The notes under the pieces are model-generated. The model searched no databases and was not told the DNA's origin. It was given only the letters and a program-made list of their open reading frames with translations. The translations under genes were made by a program, and so were the position numbers. Positions 23,739 through 29,350 of a stretch of DNA of 29,350 bases are shown one piece after another; positions within the stretch are counted from its first letter, which is position 1, and the number at the start of each line of letters is the position of its first letter. The stretch comes from Candidatus Krumholzibacteriia bacterium (GTDB lineage: Bacteria; Krumholzibacteriota; Krumholzibacteriia; G020349025). The stretch spans positions 1 through 29,350 of the forward strand of contig DASRJW010000057.1 of the NCBI GenBank assembly GCA_035649275.1. Reading direction: 5' to 3'.

Positions 23739-24899
23739 ATGGCCGCTTCGAGATCGTGCCCCCTCCTTTCCCTGCTCGTGGTCCTGGTCGGGCTCGCACT
23801 GCCGTGGCATGAGGCCGCGGCGCTGAGCTCGATCCGGCACGAGGAATGGTCCTACCAAGGCGACGTTCCCCAAGCACCCCAGAGCACTCTCGTCGGCGTG
23901 TCCTTCTTCGCCAGCGTGGGCGACATGGACCTGCCCTCCCGGGTGATGTTCACCATCGTGGTGAAGGACGAAGCCGGCGACGAACATCCGCTGCTGCACT
24001 ACCGCTGGGGCCGCTGGGAAGAAATCGCTGGTCCGGGGACGCCGATCAACGTCTTCGCCAGCTTCCGCCTGTCCTGCGATGGTCAGGGCATGCTGACCGC
24101 GGAGCCCGTCGAAACCTGGTTCGGCTTCTGCAACCGCAGCCAGGTGCCGCTCGACATCCGCAATCTGGACAATGTCCAGGTCACCCCCGTGCAGACGACG
24201 GGCCGTTTCGGCCTCGATCTCGTCGATCGGGGTGGTTACCACGGCAAGGAGCCGACACCGCGGGGCGCCTTCGGTTGTTCCGGCGCCGCCGCGTCAGGTC
24301 CCAGCGTCGAAGCCGTGCGCGCTGACCTGTCCCTCAAGAAGAGCATCCGAGCCAATCAGATTGCCAACGGCAATGCCGGCTCGGTGGGTCTCTACTTCGA
24401 CATGTTCGGCAACAATTGCAGCGGCACGATCCTCCCGGATCGGCCCGACACGGTGTACGTGGTGGCGAAGATGGACGAGATGAGCGCCTGCGGCATCGCC
24501 GGCGCCGAGTTCCGCTTCACCGGCGTACCTGCTTCCTGGAGCACCTTCCCGGTGGCGGCGCCGGACATGCTGACCGTCGGCGATCCCCTGGGCGACGGGG
24601 TCACGGTGGGGTTCCGTTGCAAGCGGGAGGAAGCGGGGTTCGTCGTCCTCTACAGTGTCCTCGTGCTCGCCAACGCCGTGGAGGAGGATCTGCAGTTCCA
24701 CATCGAGAAGCGTGCGGCCCCCACGGGGGGACCGGACTTCGACTGTCCTCTCCTCGTGCTCTGCGACTTTCCGGCGTTCACCAAGATCTGCGTCGAAGGG
24801 ATCCCTTGTAACATCAATGCCAGGAAACCCACGCTCTGCGTCAAACCGACGGCGGTCACGACCAGCACCTGGAGTGTGGTGAAGAACCTGTTCCGTTGA
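23739..24899 (+). CDS. Secreted protein of unknown function
   Basis: This 386-residue protein has a signal peptide (about 1-28, LLSLLVVLVGLALPWHEAAA). I do not recognise a named family. The mature part seems to have two halves. The first (about 30-190) is beta-rich and contains a VMFTIVVKDEAGDEHPLLHY strand pair and an FRLSCDGQGM segment. The second (about 205-350) contains SVGLYFDMFGNNC, then TVYVVAKM and CGIAGAEFRFTGVPASW. That order resembles a repetitive secreted domain I associate with uncultured FCB-type genomes, but this is only an impression. At least ten cysteines in the mature part suggest disulfides and an extracytoplasmic home. ATG 23739 has GGGGAGG upstream. A strong hairpin follows the stop. 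Confidence 0.75.
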   Translation: MAASRSCPLLSLLVVLVGLALPWHEAAALSSIRHEEWSYQGDVPQAPQSTLVGVSFFASVGDMDLPSRVMFTIVVKDEAGDEHPLLHYRWGRWEEIAGPGTPINVFASFRLSCDGQGMLTAEPVETWFGFCNRSQVPLDIRNLDNVQVTPVQTTGRFGLDLVDRGGYHGKEPTPRGAFGCSGAAASGPSVEAVRADLSLKKSIRANQIANGNAGSVGLYFDMFGNNCSGTILPDRPDTVYVVAKMDEMSACGIAGAEFRFTGVPASWSTFPVAAPDMLTVGDPLGDGVTVGFRCKREEAGFVVLYSVLVLANAVEEDLQFHIEKRAAPTGGPDFDCPLLVLCDFPAFTKICVEGIPCNINARKPTLCVKPTAVTTSTWSVVKNLFR

Positions 24900-24927
24900 G
24901 TCGAAGCAGTTCGGTGCCCGGACTGTA

Positions 24928-24959
24928 CGGCGGCCTCCTCGACAGCGGGGAGGCCGCCG
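24928..24959 (+). terminator. Hairpin after the secreted-protein gene
   Basis: CGGCGGCCTCC (24928-24938) and GGAGGCCGCCG (24949-24959) form a perfect 11-bp stem with a 10-base loop, 29 bases after the stop at 24899. No U-tract follows, so it would be a non-canonical terminator or a 3'-end protecting structure. Confidence 0.55.
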
Positions 24960-25051
24960 CCGCGTTTGGCATGCTCCTCGCAGCCTCATCCTCGGTCGGA
25001 TCCCATTCTTCTTCGTCGTTGCGCGCTGTCCGGGATGCTGCGCTGGAGCGC

Positions 25052-25064
25052 CGTTCCCGGAACG
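25052..25064 (+). promoter_or_regulatory. Palindrome in front of the lipoprotein ribosome binding site
   Basis: CGTTCCCGGAACG is a perfect dyad around a central C. Flanking GGAG (25045-25048) and CTCC (25065-25068) can extend it. It ends just before the GGAGG ribosome binding site near 25071, so it could be an operator or a translation-affecting hairpin. Chance cannot be excluded. Confidence 0.25.
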
Positions 25065-25081
25065 CTCCCAGGAGGTGGGCA

Positions 25082-25474
25082 ATGCGGATCGCAGCAGGAT
25101 TCCTCGTCGTCTTGTGCCTGGCGGGCTGTACGGGCACCGTCGTTCTGGAAAGTCGCAAACCGGTGCCAGCGCCGCAGCCGATGCCCGGGCCGACCGGGAT
25201 GTGCTGCGACGTCACCCAGCGGCAGGCGGCGGAGATCGCGGTCGCCGAGGCCGTGGCGCGCCAGTGCGGCGACCTCCACGTGCAGAACGTGAAGCGCGAC
25301 GGCCAGCGCTGGCGGGTCGATCTCACCGGACAGTGCGAGTGCCGCGAGGCTCGCATCAAGGTCAAGGTGGACCGCCGGAGCGGCCAGATCCGCTCGTACA
25401 AGACCAAGCTCGGCGACGACGAGTGCCTCCGCGGCCGCCGCCACCATGGCGACGACGACGGCCACGACTCCTAG
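25082..25474 (+). CDS. Small lipoprotein with a PepSY-like domain
   Basis: This 130-residue protein has a short signal with lipobox LAGC, predicting lipidation at Cys17. A Pro-rich linker (KPVPAPQPMPGP) follows. The domain after it, from about residue 42, reads TQRQAAEIAVAEAVARQCGD..VQNVKRDGQRWRVDLTGQC...RIKVKVDRRSGQIRSYK. A helix followed by an antiparallel sheet and VDRRSGQI is the PepSY/YpeB-like pattern. Extra cysteines (CC, then QCGD, QCEC and DEC) are unusual. The tail RRHHGDDDGHDS is His/Asp-rich and could bind metal. The ATG at 25082 has AGGAGG upstream. The gene converges on the tricorn-like protease gene. The role is unknown; PepSY domains are often linked to inhibition or control of secreted peptidases. 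Confidence 0.78.
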   Translation: MRIAAGFLVVLCLAGCTGTVVLESRKPVPAPQPMPGPTGMCCDVTQRQAAEIAVAEAVARQCGDLHVQNVKRDGQRWRVDLTGQCECREARIKVKVDRRSGQIRSYKTKLGDDECLRGRRHHGDDDGHDS

Positions 25475-25490
25475 GTTGGTGCGCTCCCAG

Positions 25491-25512
25491 GGGCCCGGGT
25501 GATCCCGGGCTC
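25491..25512. terminator. Bidirectional terminator hairpin between convergent genes
   Basis: GCCCGGG (25493-25499) and CCCGGGC (25504-25510) pair perfectly around TGAT, and the stem extends by a wobble pair and a G-C pair. It sits in the 36-bp gap between the lipoprotein gene and the tricorn-like gene and reaches into the latter's stop codon. No U-tract is present on either side. Confidence 0.5.
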
Positions 25513-28500
25513 AGGGCGTCCGCACCTGCGTCTTGTAGGGCGGGCGCTGCGGTCGCCGTGGCGGGTTCTTCTCCAGTTGCTCGAGGCTGTACTGGATGGC
25601 CCGCTCCAGCTGCGGGTCGCGGCCGGAGACCATGGCGCTCGGGGTGTTCTCCACCTCGATGTCCGGATCGACGCCGTGGTTCTCCACCGCCCATTGCCCC
25701 TGCAGATCCCACATCCCGAAATCCGGCATGGTGACCGAGCCGCCGTCCATGAAGGGCAGCCGGTGGCTGATGCCGACGAGGCCGCCCCAGGTGCGCTTGC
25801 CGATGATGGGGCCGAGCTTCGCCTGACGGAAGTAATAGGGGAAGGCGTCGCCGCCGGAGCCGGCGTACTCGTTCACCAGGATGCACTTGGGGCCGTCGAC
25901 GGCGGGGAACGGAGTGCGCCAGTCGGCGCCGTCCCGCTGGGACCAGTACACCCAGGTCGTGCGCGACAACCGTTCGACGAAGAAGTCGGGGACGAAGCCG
26001 CCGCCGTTGAAGCGTTCGTCCACGATGATGCCTTCCTTGTCGGCTTGCGGGAAGAATTGCTTGGCGAACTCTTGAATGCCCCAGACGGAAGTGTTGGGCA
26101 CGTGGATGTAGGCGATGCGTCCTTTCGTCGCTTGCTCCACCTTGGCGCGGTTGCCGGCCACCCAGGCGGTGTAGCGCAACGACTGCTCGCTCTCCACCGG
26201 CCGCACCGAGTAGGTGCGCGGCTTGGTGTCCCGCGCCGAGCTGCCCACGGTGATCGTCGTCTGCCGGTCGACGGTGCCGACGAAAGCGGCGTAGACGTCC
26301 TGCGGCGCGCGCACCGGCTGGCCGTTCACCGCCAGCAGGTAGTCACCGGGGCGCACCTGCACGCCGGGCTCGCCGAGGGGCGCCCGGGTCTTGCTGTTCC
26401 AGTCGCGCTCGCGATAGACCTGCGCGAAGCGGTAGGCGCCGCTCGCAGCGTCCACCTCGAAGTCGGCGCCGAGGAGACCGACGCCGACACGGGCGACATC
26501 GGGGAACTCGCCGCCGCCCACATAGGTGTGCGAGGTGGACAGCTCGCCGATGAGCTCGCCCAAGATGTAGTTGAGATCGGCGCGGTGGGCGGCATAGGGC
26601 ACCAGCTGCTGGTAACGCTCGCCGACGGCCTTCCAGTCCAGGCCCCCCATGGCGGGGTCGTAATAGAAGTCGCGCTCCAGCCGCCAGGCCTCGTGGAACA
26701 TCTGCAGGAACTCCTGCTTCGGGTCCACCGTGGCCATCAAGGTGCCGCTCTCGATCTCGCCGTCACCGACCTTCTGGTCGGCTTTGGTCTCGATGATCCC
26801 GAAGCTGTCCTTGGCGTGGTAGAGCAGCTTGCCGCCGTCCTTGGAGACGGCGTAGTGCTCGTCCACTCCGGCGACGATCACCTTGTCTTCGCGCTTCTCC
26901 AGGTCGAAGACGTGGATGCTGCCGGTGGGGGCGTCCTCTGCGTCCGGGTCCGGATCGGCCTGGGACACGAAGAGGAGCTTGTCGGCGCAGGCGGTGAGGC
27001 CGGTGTAGCGGCCGGGGTGCACTGGCACCTGGGCGACACGCGTGCCGATGCCATCCAGATCGATCCGCACCTCGACGGGTTTGTCGGCGTCTCCCTTCTT
27101 GTCTTTCTTGTCCTTGTCACCTTTCTTGTCCTTGTCGCCATCCTTCTTGTCGGCCTTGTCCTCGGCGGCCTCGCCGGTCTCCTCGTCGCTCTGCGGGCCG
27201 ACGGGAGAGTGCAGGCTGTCCTGCAACGTCACCACGTAGATGCCGTCGGTGGCGCGGAACTGGAAGTCGAACTCGAAGTTGCCGAAAAGGGGCGTGAAGG
27301 TGCGGCGCGACAGGAAGTAGAGGTACTTGCCGTCGGGAGAGAAGCTGGGGCCGAAGTCCTCGGTCATCCCGGAGGAGACCGGGGTGTTGCGGCCGTCGGC
27401 GACGGAGTGCAGCACGACGCGCGGCATCCAGTTGGAGAACGGTTTGACGTAGGCGAGCCAGCGCGAGTCCGGGGACCAGCGGAATTCGCCGATCTCCCCG
27501 TGCTCCGACTTGTCCACCTTGGTGATCTTTCCGCTCTCCACGTCGCAGTACCAGAGCGTCATGGTCTTGTCGTCGAAGGCGAGCTTCTTGGAATCCGGCG
27601 ACCAGCGCAGGTGGAAGCGGTAGGTATCGCAGCCCTTGGTCACCTGGCGGTCCGGGCTTTTGCCGTCGCTGCCGATCACGTGCACCTCGTACTCGCCGCT
27701 CTCGTCCGACAGGTAGGCGATCCACTTGCCGTCGGGGGACCACACCGGCGCCCGCTCGCGCACTCCCGGCGTCTGGGTCAGGTTGCGCACGTCGCCCTTC
27801 TCGGCGGGGACGGTGAAGAGATCGCCGCGGGCCTCGAGGACGGCGCGCTTGGCGCTGGGGGACAGATCGAAGTCGGTGGTCCAGTGCTCCACGTTGCGCA
27901 GCTCCGCCCGCATCTCCGGCTTGTCGTCGGGGACGAGCACCTGCAGGCGCGTCTGCTTCTCCGACGGCAAGTCCAGGACCCAGAGGTAGCCGCCGTTCTC
28001 GAAGACGATGGCATCGCCGCCGATGCTCGGCCACTTCACGTCGTACTCGTCGAACTGGGTGACGCGCCGGTGCGTTTTTTTGGTCACGTCGTAGGCCCAG
28101 AGGTTGGCGGTGCGGCTGTCGCGGTCGGAACAGTAGTAGATCGTGTCGCCGTGCCACATGGGCCACTCTTCGGAACCGGGCCAGTTGGTGATCTGCTCCG
28201 AGACGTTGTGGGCGAAGTCGTAGGTCCAGATGTTGGGCGCCGAGCCGCCCTGGTAGCGCTTCCAGGTACGGTTGTCGTACGCCGGCGCCACGTAGGCGAT
28301 GCGGGAGCCGTCGGCAGCGAAGGTGGCGTAGCCGGCGGTGGGCAGCGGCAGCGTTTCGGGGAAGCCGCCGCTAGCGGCGATCTTGAAGAAGCGGCTGTAA
28401 CGCAGGATCGACGAGGCCCGCGGCGAGCGCAGCAGCAGCGACTTGCCGTCGGGATACCACTCCGCCACGGCGTCGGACATGGGATGCCAGGTGAGCCGCT

Positions 28501-28816
28501 GGGGTTCGCCGCCCTCGATGGGCACGGTGAAGGCGTCGACGTTGCCGTCGTACTCGGCAGTGAAGGCGACGGTGCGACCGTCGGGGGAGAGTTTGGGGAA
28601 GGTCTCGACGCCGGGATGGGTGGTGAGCCGCTGCGCCATGCCGCCCGAACGCGGCACGGTCCATAGATCCCCGGCGTAGACGAAGACGATGCGGTCGCCC
28701 TGGATATCGGGCTGGCGGGTGAGGCGGCATTCCTCCAGCGCCGCCGCGGCGCTGGCGCAGAGCGCCGCGGCCAGCGCCACGAGAGCCGCTCCGAGACGAA
28801 GCGCAGGTCGTGGCAT
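25511..28816 (-). CDS. Secreted tricorn-like S41 protease
   Basis: This 1101-residue protein has a signal peptide (about 1-26), a long propeller region (about 30-670, with many SPDGK/SPDSK-type blades), a mixed helical/PDZ part (about 700-870; GVQVRPGDYLLAVNGQPV is PDZ-like) and a C-terminal S41 catalytic core. The tricorn-type catalytic residues are in place by motif: Ser762-His763 in STSHTYVGGG, the nucleophile Ser987 in YAGSGGD and Glu1045 in VENHGVDPD. Archaeal tricorn (about 1070 residues) is cytosolic, whereas this one is exported. An insert at about 548-582, made almost only of Lys, Asp and Gly, interrupts the propeller. GGAGAATCGAAC precedes the ATG. A role in extracytoplasmic peptide breakdown, possibly together with the S9 peptidase, is inferred. 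Confidence 0.93.
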   Translation of the reverse strand: MPRPALRLGAALVALAAALCASAAAALEECRLTRQPDIQGDRIVFVYAGDLWTVPRSGGMAQRLTTHPGVETFPKLSPDGRTVAFTAEYDGNVDAFTVPIEGGEPQRLTWHPMSDAVAEWYPDGKSLLLRSPRASSILRYSRFFKIAASGGFPETLPLPTAGYATFAADGSRIAYVAPAYDNRTWKRYQGGSAPNIWTYDFAHNVSEQITNWPGSEEWPMWHGDTIYYCSDRDSRTANLWAYDVTKKTHRRVTQFDEYDVKWPSIGGDAIVFENGGYLWVLDLPSEKQTRLQVLVPDDKPEMRAELRNVEHWTTDFDLSPSAKRAVLEARGDLFTVPAEKGDVRNLTQTPGVRERAPVWSPDGKWIAYLSDESGEYEVHVIGSDGKSPDRQVTKGCDTYRFHLRWSPDSKKLAFDDKTMTLWYCDVESGKITKVDKSEHGEIGEFRWSPDSRWLAYVKPFSNWMPRVVLHSVADGRNTPVSSGMTEDFGPSFSPDGKYLYFLSRRTFTPLFGNFEFDFQFRATDGIYVVTLQDSLHSPVGPQSDEETGEAAEDKADKKDGDKDKKGDKDKKDKKGDADKPVEVRIDLDGIGTRVAQVPVHPGRYTGLTACADKLLFVSQADPDPDAEDAPTGSIHVFDLEKREDKVIVAGVDEHYAVSKDGGKLLYHAKDSFGIIETKADQKVGDGEIESGTLMATVDPKQEFLQMFHEAWRLERDFYYDPAMGGLDWKAVGERYQQLVPYAAHRADLNYILGELIGELSTSHTYVGGGEFPDVARVGVGLLGADFEVDAASGAYRFAQVYRERDWNSKTRAPLGEPGVQVRPGDYLLAVNGQPVRAPQDVYAAFVGTVDRQTTITVGSSARDTKPRTYSVRPVESEQSLRYTAWVAGNRAKVEQATKGRIAYIHVPNTSVWGIQEFAKQFFPQADKEGIIVDERFNGGGFVPDFFVERLSRTTWVYWSQRDGADWRTPFPAVDGPKCILVNEYAGSGGDAFPYYFRQAKLGPIIGKRTWGGLVGISHRLPFMDGGSVTMPDFGMWDLQGQWAVENHGVDPDIEVENTPSAMVSGRDPQLERAIQYSLEQLEKNPPRRPQRPPYKTQVRTP
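27072..27172 (-). repeat. Simple-sequence stretch encoding a Lys/Asp-rich insert
   Basis: Within the tricorn-like gene the plus strand is an irregular run of CTTGTC, CTTCTTGTC and TTTCTTGTC units. It codes for an alternating Lys/Asp/Gly segment of about 30 residues on the minus strand. It has far fewer G and C in codon third positions than the rest of the gene and looks like slippage-driven expansion. Confidence 0.75.
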
Positions 28817-29203
28817 GTTCGATTCTCCGATCTGGGATGGGGCTTGGCGGCTCCGTTGCCGCCGGGAATCGAGGGTGTCGGCCGGAATCTACTCCAATTC
28901 GGGTCCGGCCGCGGTCGCCGGCCGGAGGCCGACCGCCTCTATGCCTCGACGACTTCGCTGAGCAGTAAGTTCCAGGTCCTCCTGGCTCCTGGAATCGAGT
29001 GATCCCCGGCCATTTCGGAGGTCTTCCAGGGGACCCGAAACGCGCTGACCTGGAACAGCCAATGATCATATTGACAAGGGCTTAGTTCTGGGAAGAGGGT
29101 CTTGCTGCGGGAGCCCTGGCCCGCTGCACCCTGGAGCGGGCCGGTTGCGTATTCCCAAGGATGGCACACCCTCAGGCAGGGGTGCGCCGCAACGGGGGTC
29201 ACC
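28817..29203. other. Non-coding region with paired TTCCAGG/CCTGGAA inverted repeats
   Basis: No convincing gene lies in this 387-bp divergent gap. TTCCAGG at 28970-28976 pairs with CCTGGAA at 28988-28994, and a second pair lies at 29024-29030 and 29049-29055. The most AT-rich part is 29061-29090; it holds CATATT (29067-29072), which with CTGACC (29045-29050) 16 bases upstream could be a promoter for the Tat gene. A hairpin, GGCCCGCT (29118-29125) with AGCGGGCC (29135-29142), lies between that and the ATG. The left part should contain the promoter of the tricorn-like gene, but I see none clearly. Confidence 0.5.
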
Positions 29204-29350
29204 ATGTCCCACTGGACCAGAAGAAGTTTCCTGCAGCGTGCCGGCACCGGCCTGGGCCTCCTAGTCGTGCCGTCGTTCCTGGATCGCCGGGGGCTGCTGT
29301 TCGCCCTGCCGGCGGAGGGCGAAGGGCAGCTGGCGGCGGATCTGGAGCAC
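29204..29350 (+). CDS. N terminus of a Tat-exported protein (cut by the window end)
   Basis: The last 49 codons are open and start MSHWTRRSFLQRAG, a good twin-arginine signal (TRRSFLQ), followed by the hydrophobic stretch GTGLGLLVVPSFL. The protein should therefore be exported folded through the Tat system, often the case for cofactor-bearing enzymes. The GGGGGTC before the ATG is a weak ribosome binding site. Too little of the mature protein is present to name a family. Confidence 0.75.
   Translation, partial: MSHWTRRSFLQRAGTGLGLLVVPSFLDRRGLLFALPAEGEGQLAADLEH

Noticed and set aside
25499-28666. Open plus-strand frame of over 1050 codons opposite the tricorn-like gene
   Set aside because: It is antisense to a gene with a full set of catalytic motifs. 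Its translation is Val/Gly/Arg/Ala-rich without signal peptide or motif, as expected of a codon shadow.
29071-29076. Perfect TTGACA as a -35 element
   Set aside because: At 16-18 bases downstream there is only AAGAGG/AGAGGG-type sequence, which is no -10. The site may be part of a different promoter but does not stand alone.
29117-29130. Sigma-54 promoter (TGGC...TGCA)
   Set aside because: The GG and GC elements are about two bases too close for a -24/-12 promoter.
28939-29247. Minus-strand frame of 102 codons in the last intergenic region
   Set aside because: Its composition is less shadow-like than others, but it overlaps the start of the Tat gene and the inverted repeats and has no recognisable motif. 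It could be rechecked by homology search.

Overview
The window is about 29 kb of high-GC bacterial chromosome with ordinary genes packed on both strands. I see no rRNA, tRNA, CRISPR array, transposase, integrase or phage gene. The mix of a futalosine-type menaquinone cluster, an extended PstC/PstA pair, secreted S9 and tricorn-type peptidases and many small lipoproteins suggests an uncultured Gram-negative lineage, perhaps in the FCB neighbourhood (Eisenbacteria-, Krumholzibacteria- or Latescibacteria-like). That placement is an inference from gene content only.

Layout. 1-227: gene-free edge. 228-1025 (-): NagD-type HAD phosphatase. 1149-6518 (+): quinone cluster with UbiD-family decarboxylase, UbiE-type methyltransferase, a small lipoprotein, UbiX flavin prenyltransferase, UbiA-family prenyltransferase (MqnP-like) and MqnA. 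6515-9069 (-): a translationally coupled pair, a GT4-like glycosyltransferase followed by a GT87/DUF2029-like polytopic membrane protein. 9245-11206 (+): secreted HExxH metallopeptidase-like protein. 11291-13754 (+): phoB-phoR two-component system. 13948-20427 (+): pstS-pstC-pstA-pstB-phoU, followed by hom (20475-21503). 21472-23466 (-): S9 prolyl-oligopeptidase-family peptidase, tail to tail with hom. 23739-24899 (+): secreted protein of unknown function. 25082-25474 (+): small lipoprotein. 25511-28816 (-): secreted tricorn-like S41 protease. 28817-29203: non-coding stretch with inverted repeats. 29204 to the end (+): start of a Tat-exported protein.

How the genes fit together. MqnA makes the first committed precursor of futalosine-type menaquinone. 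The UbiA, UbiD/UbiX and UbiE homologues beside it can supply the late steps: prenylation, prenylated-FMN-dependent decarboxylation and C-methylation. The middle enzymes (MqnB/C/D/E) are not in the window. The phoBR-pstSCAB-phoU block is a complete phosphate sensing and uptake unit, with a candidate Pho box in front of pstS. Its two permeases carry large extra extracytoplasmic domains: a WD40-like propeller in PstC and a segment with coiled-coil character in PstA.

I do not see a wholly new multi-gene system such as a defence island or biosynthetic cluster. The best leads are the propeller-bearing PstC/PstA, the lipoprotein and 15-bp tandem repeat inside the quinone cluster, the structured mqnA leader, the uncharacterised HExxH protein, the glycosyltransferase missing its first catalytic-motif glutamate, and the TTCCAGG/CCTGGAA inverted-repeat cluster upstream of the Tat gene.
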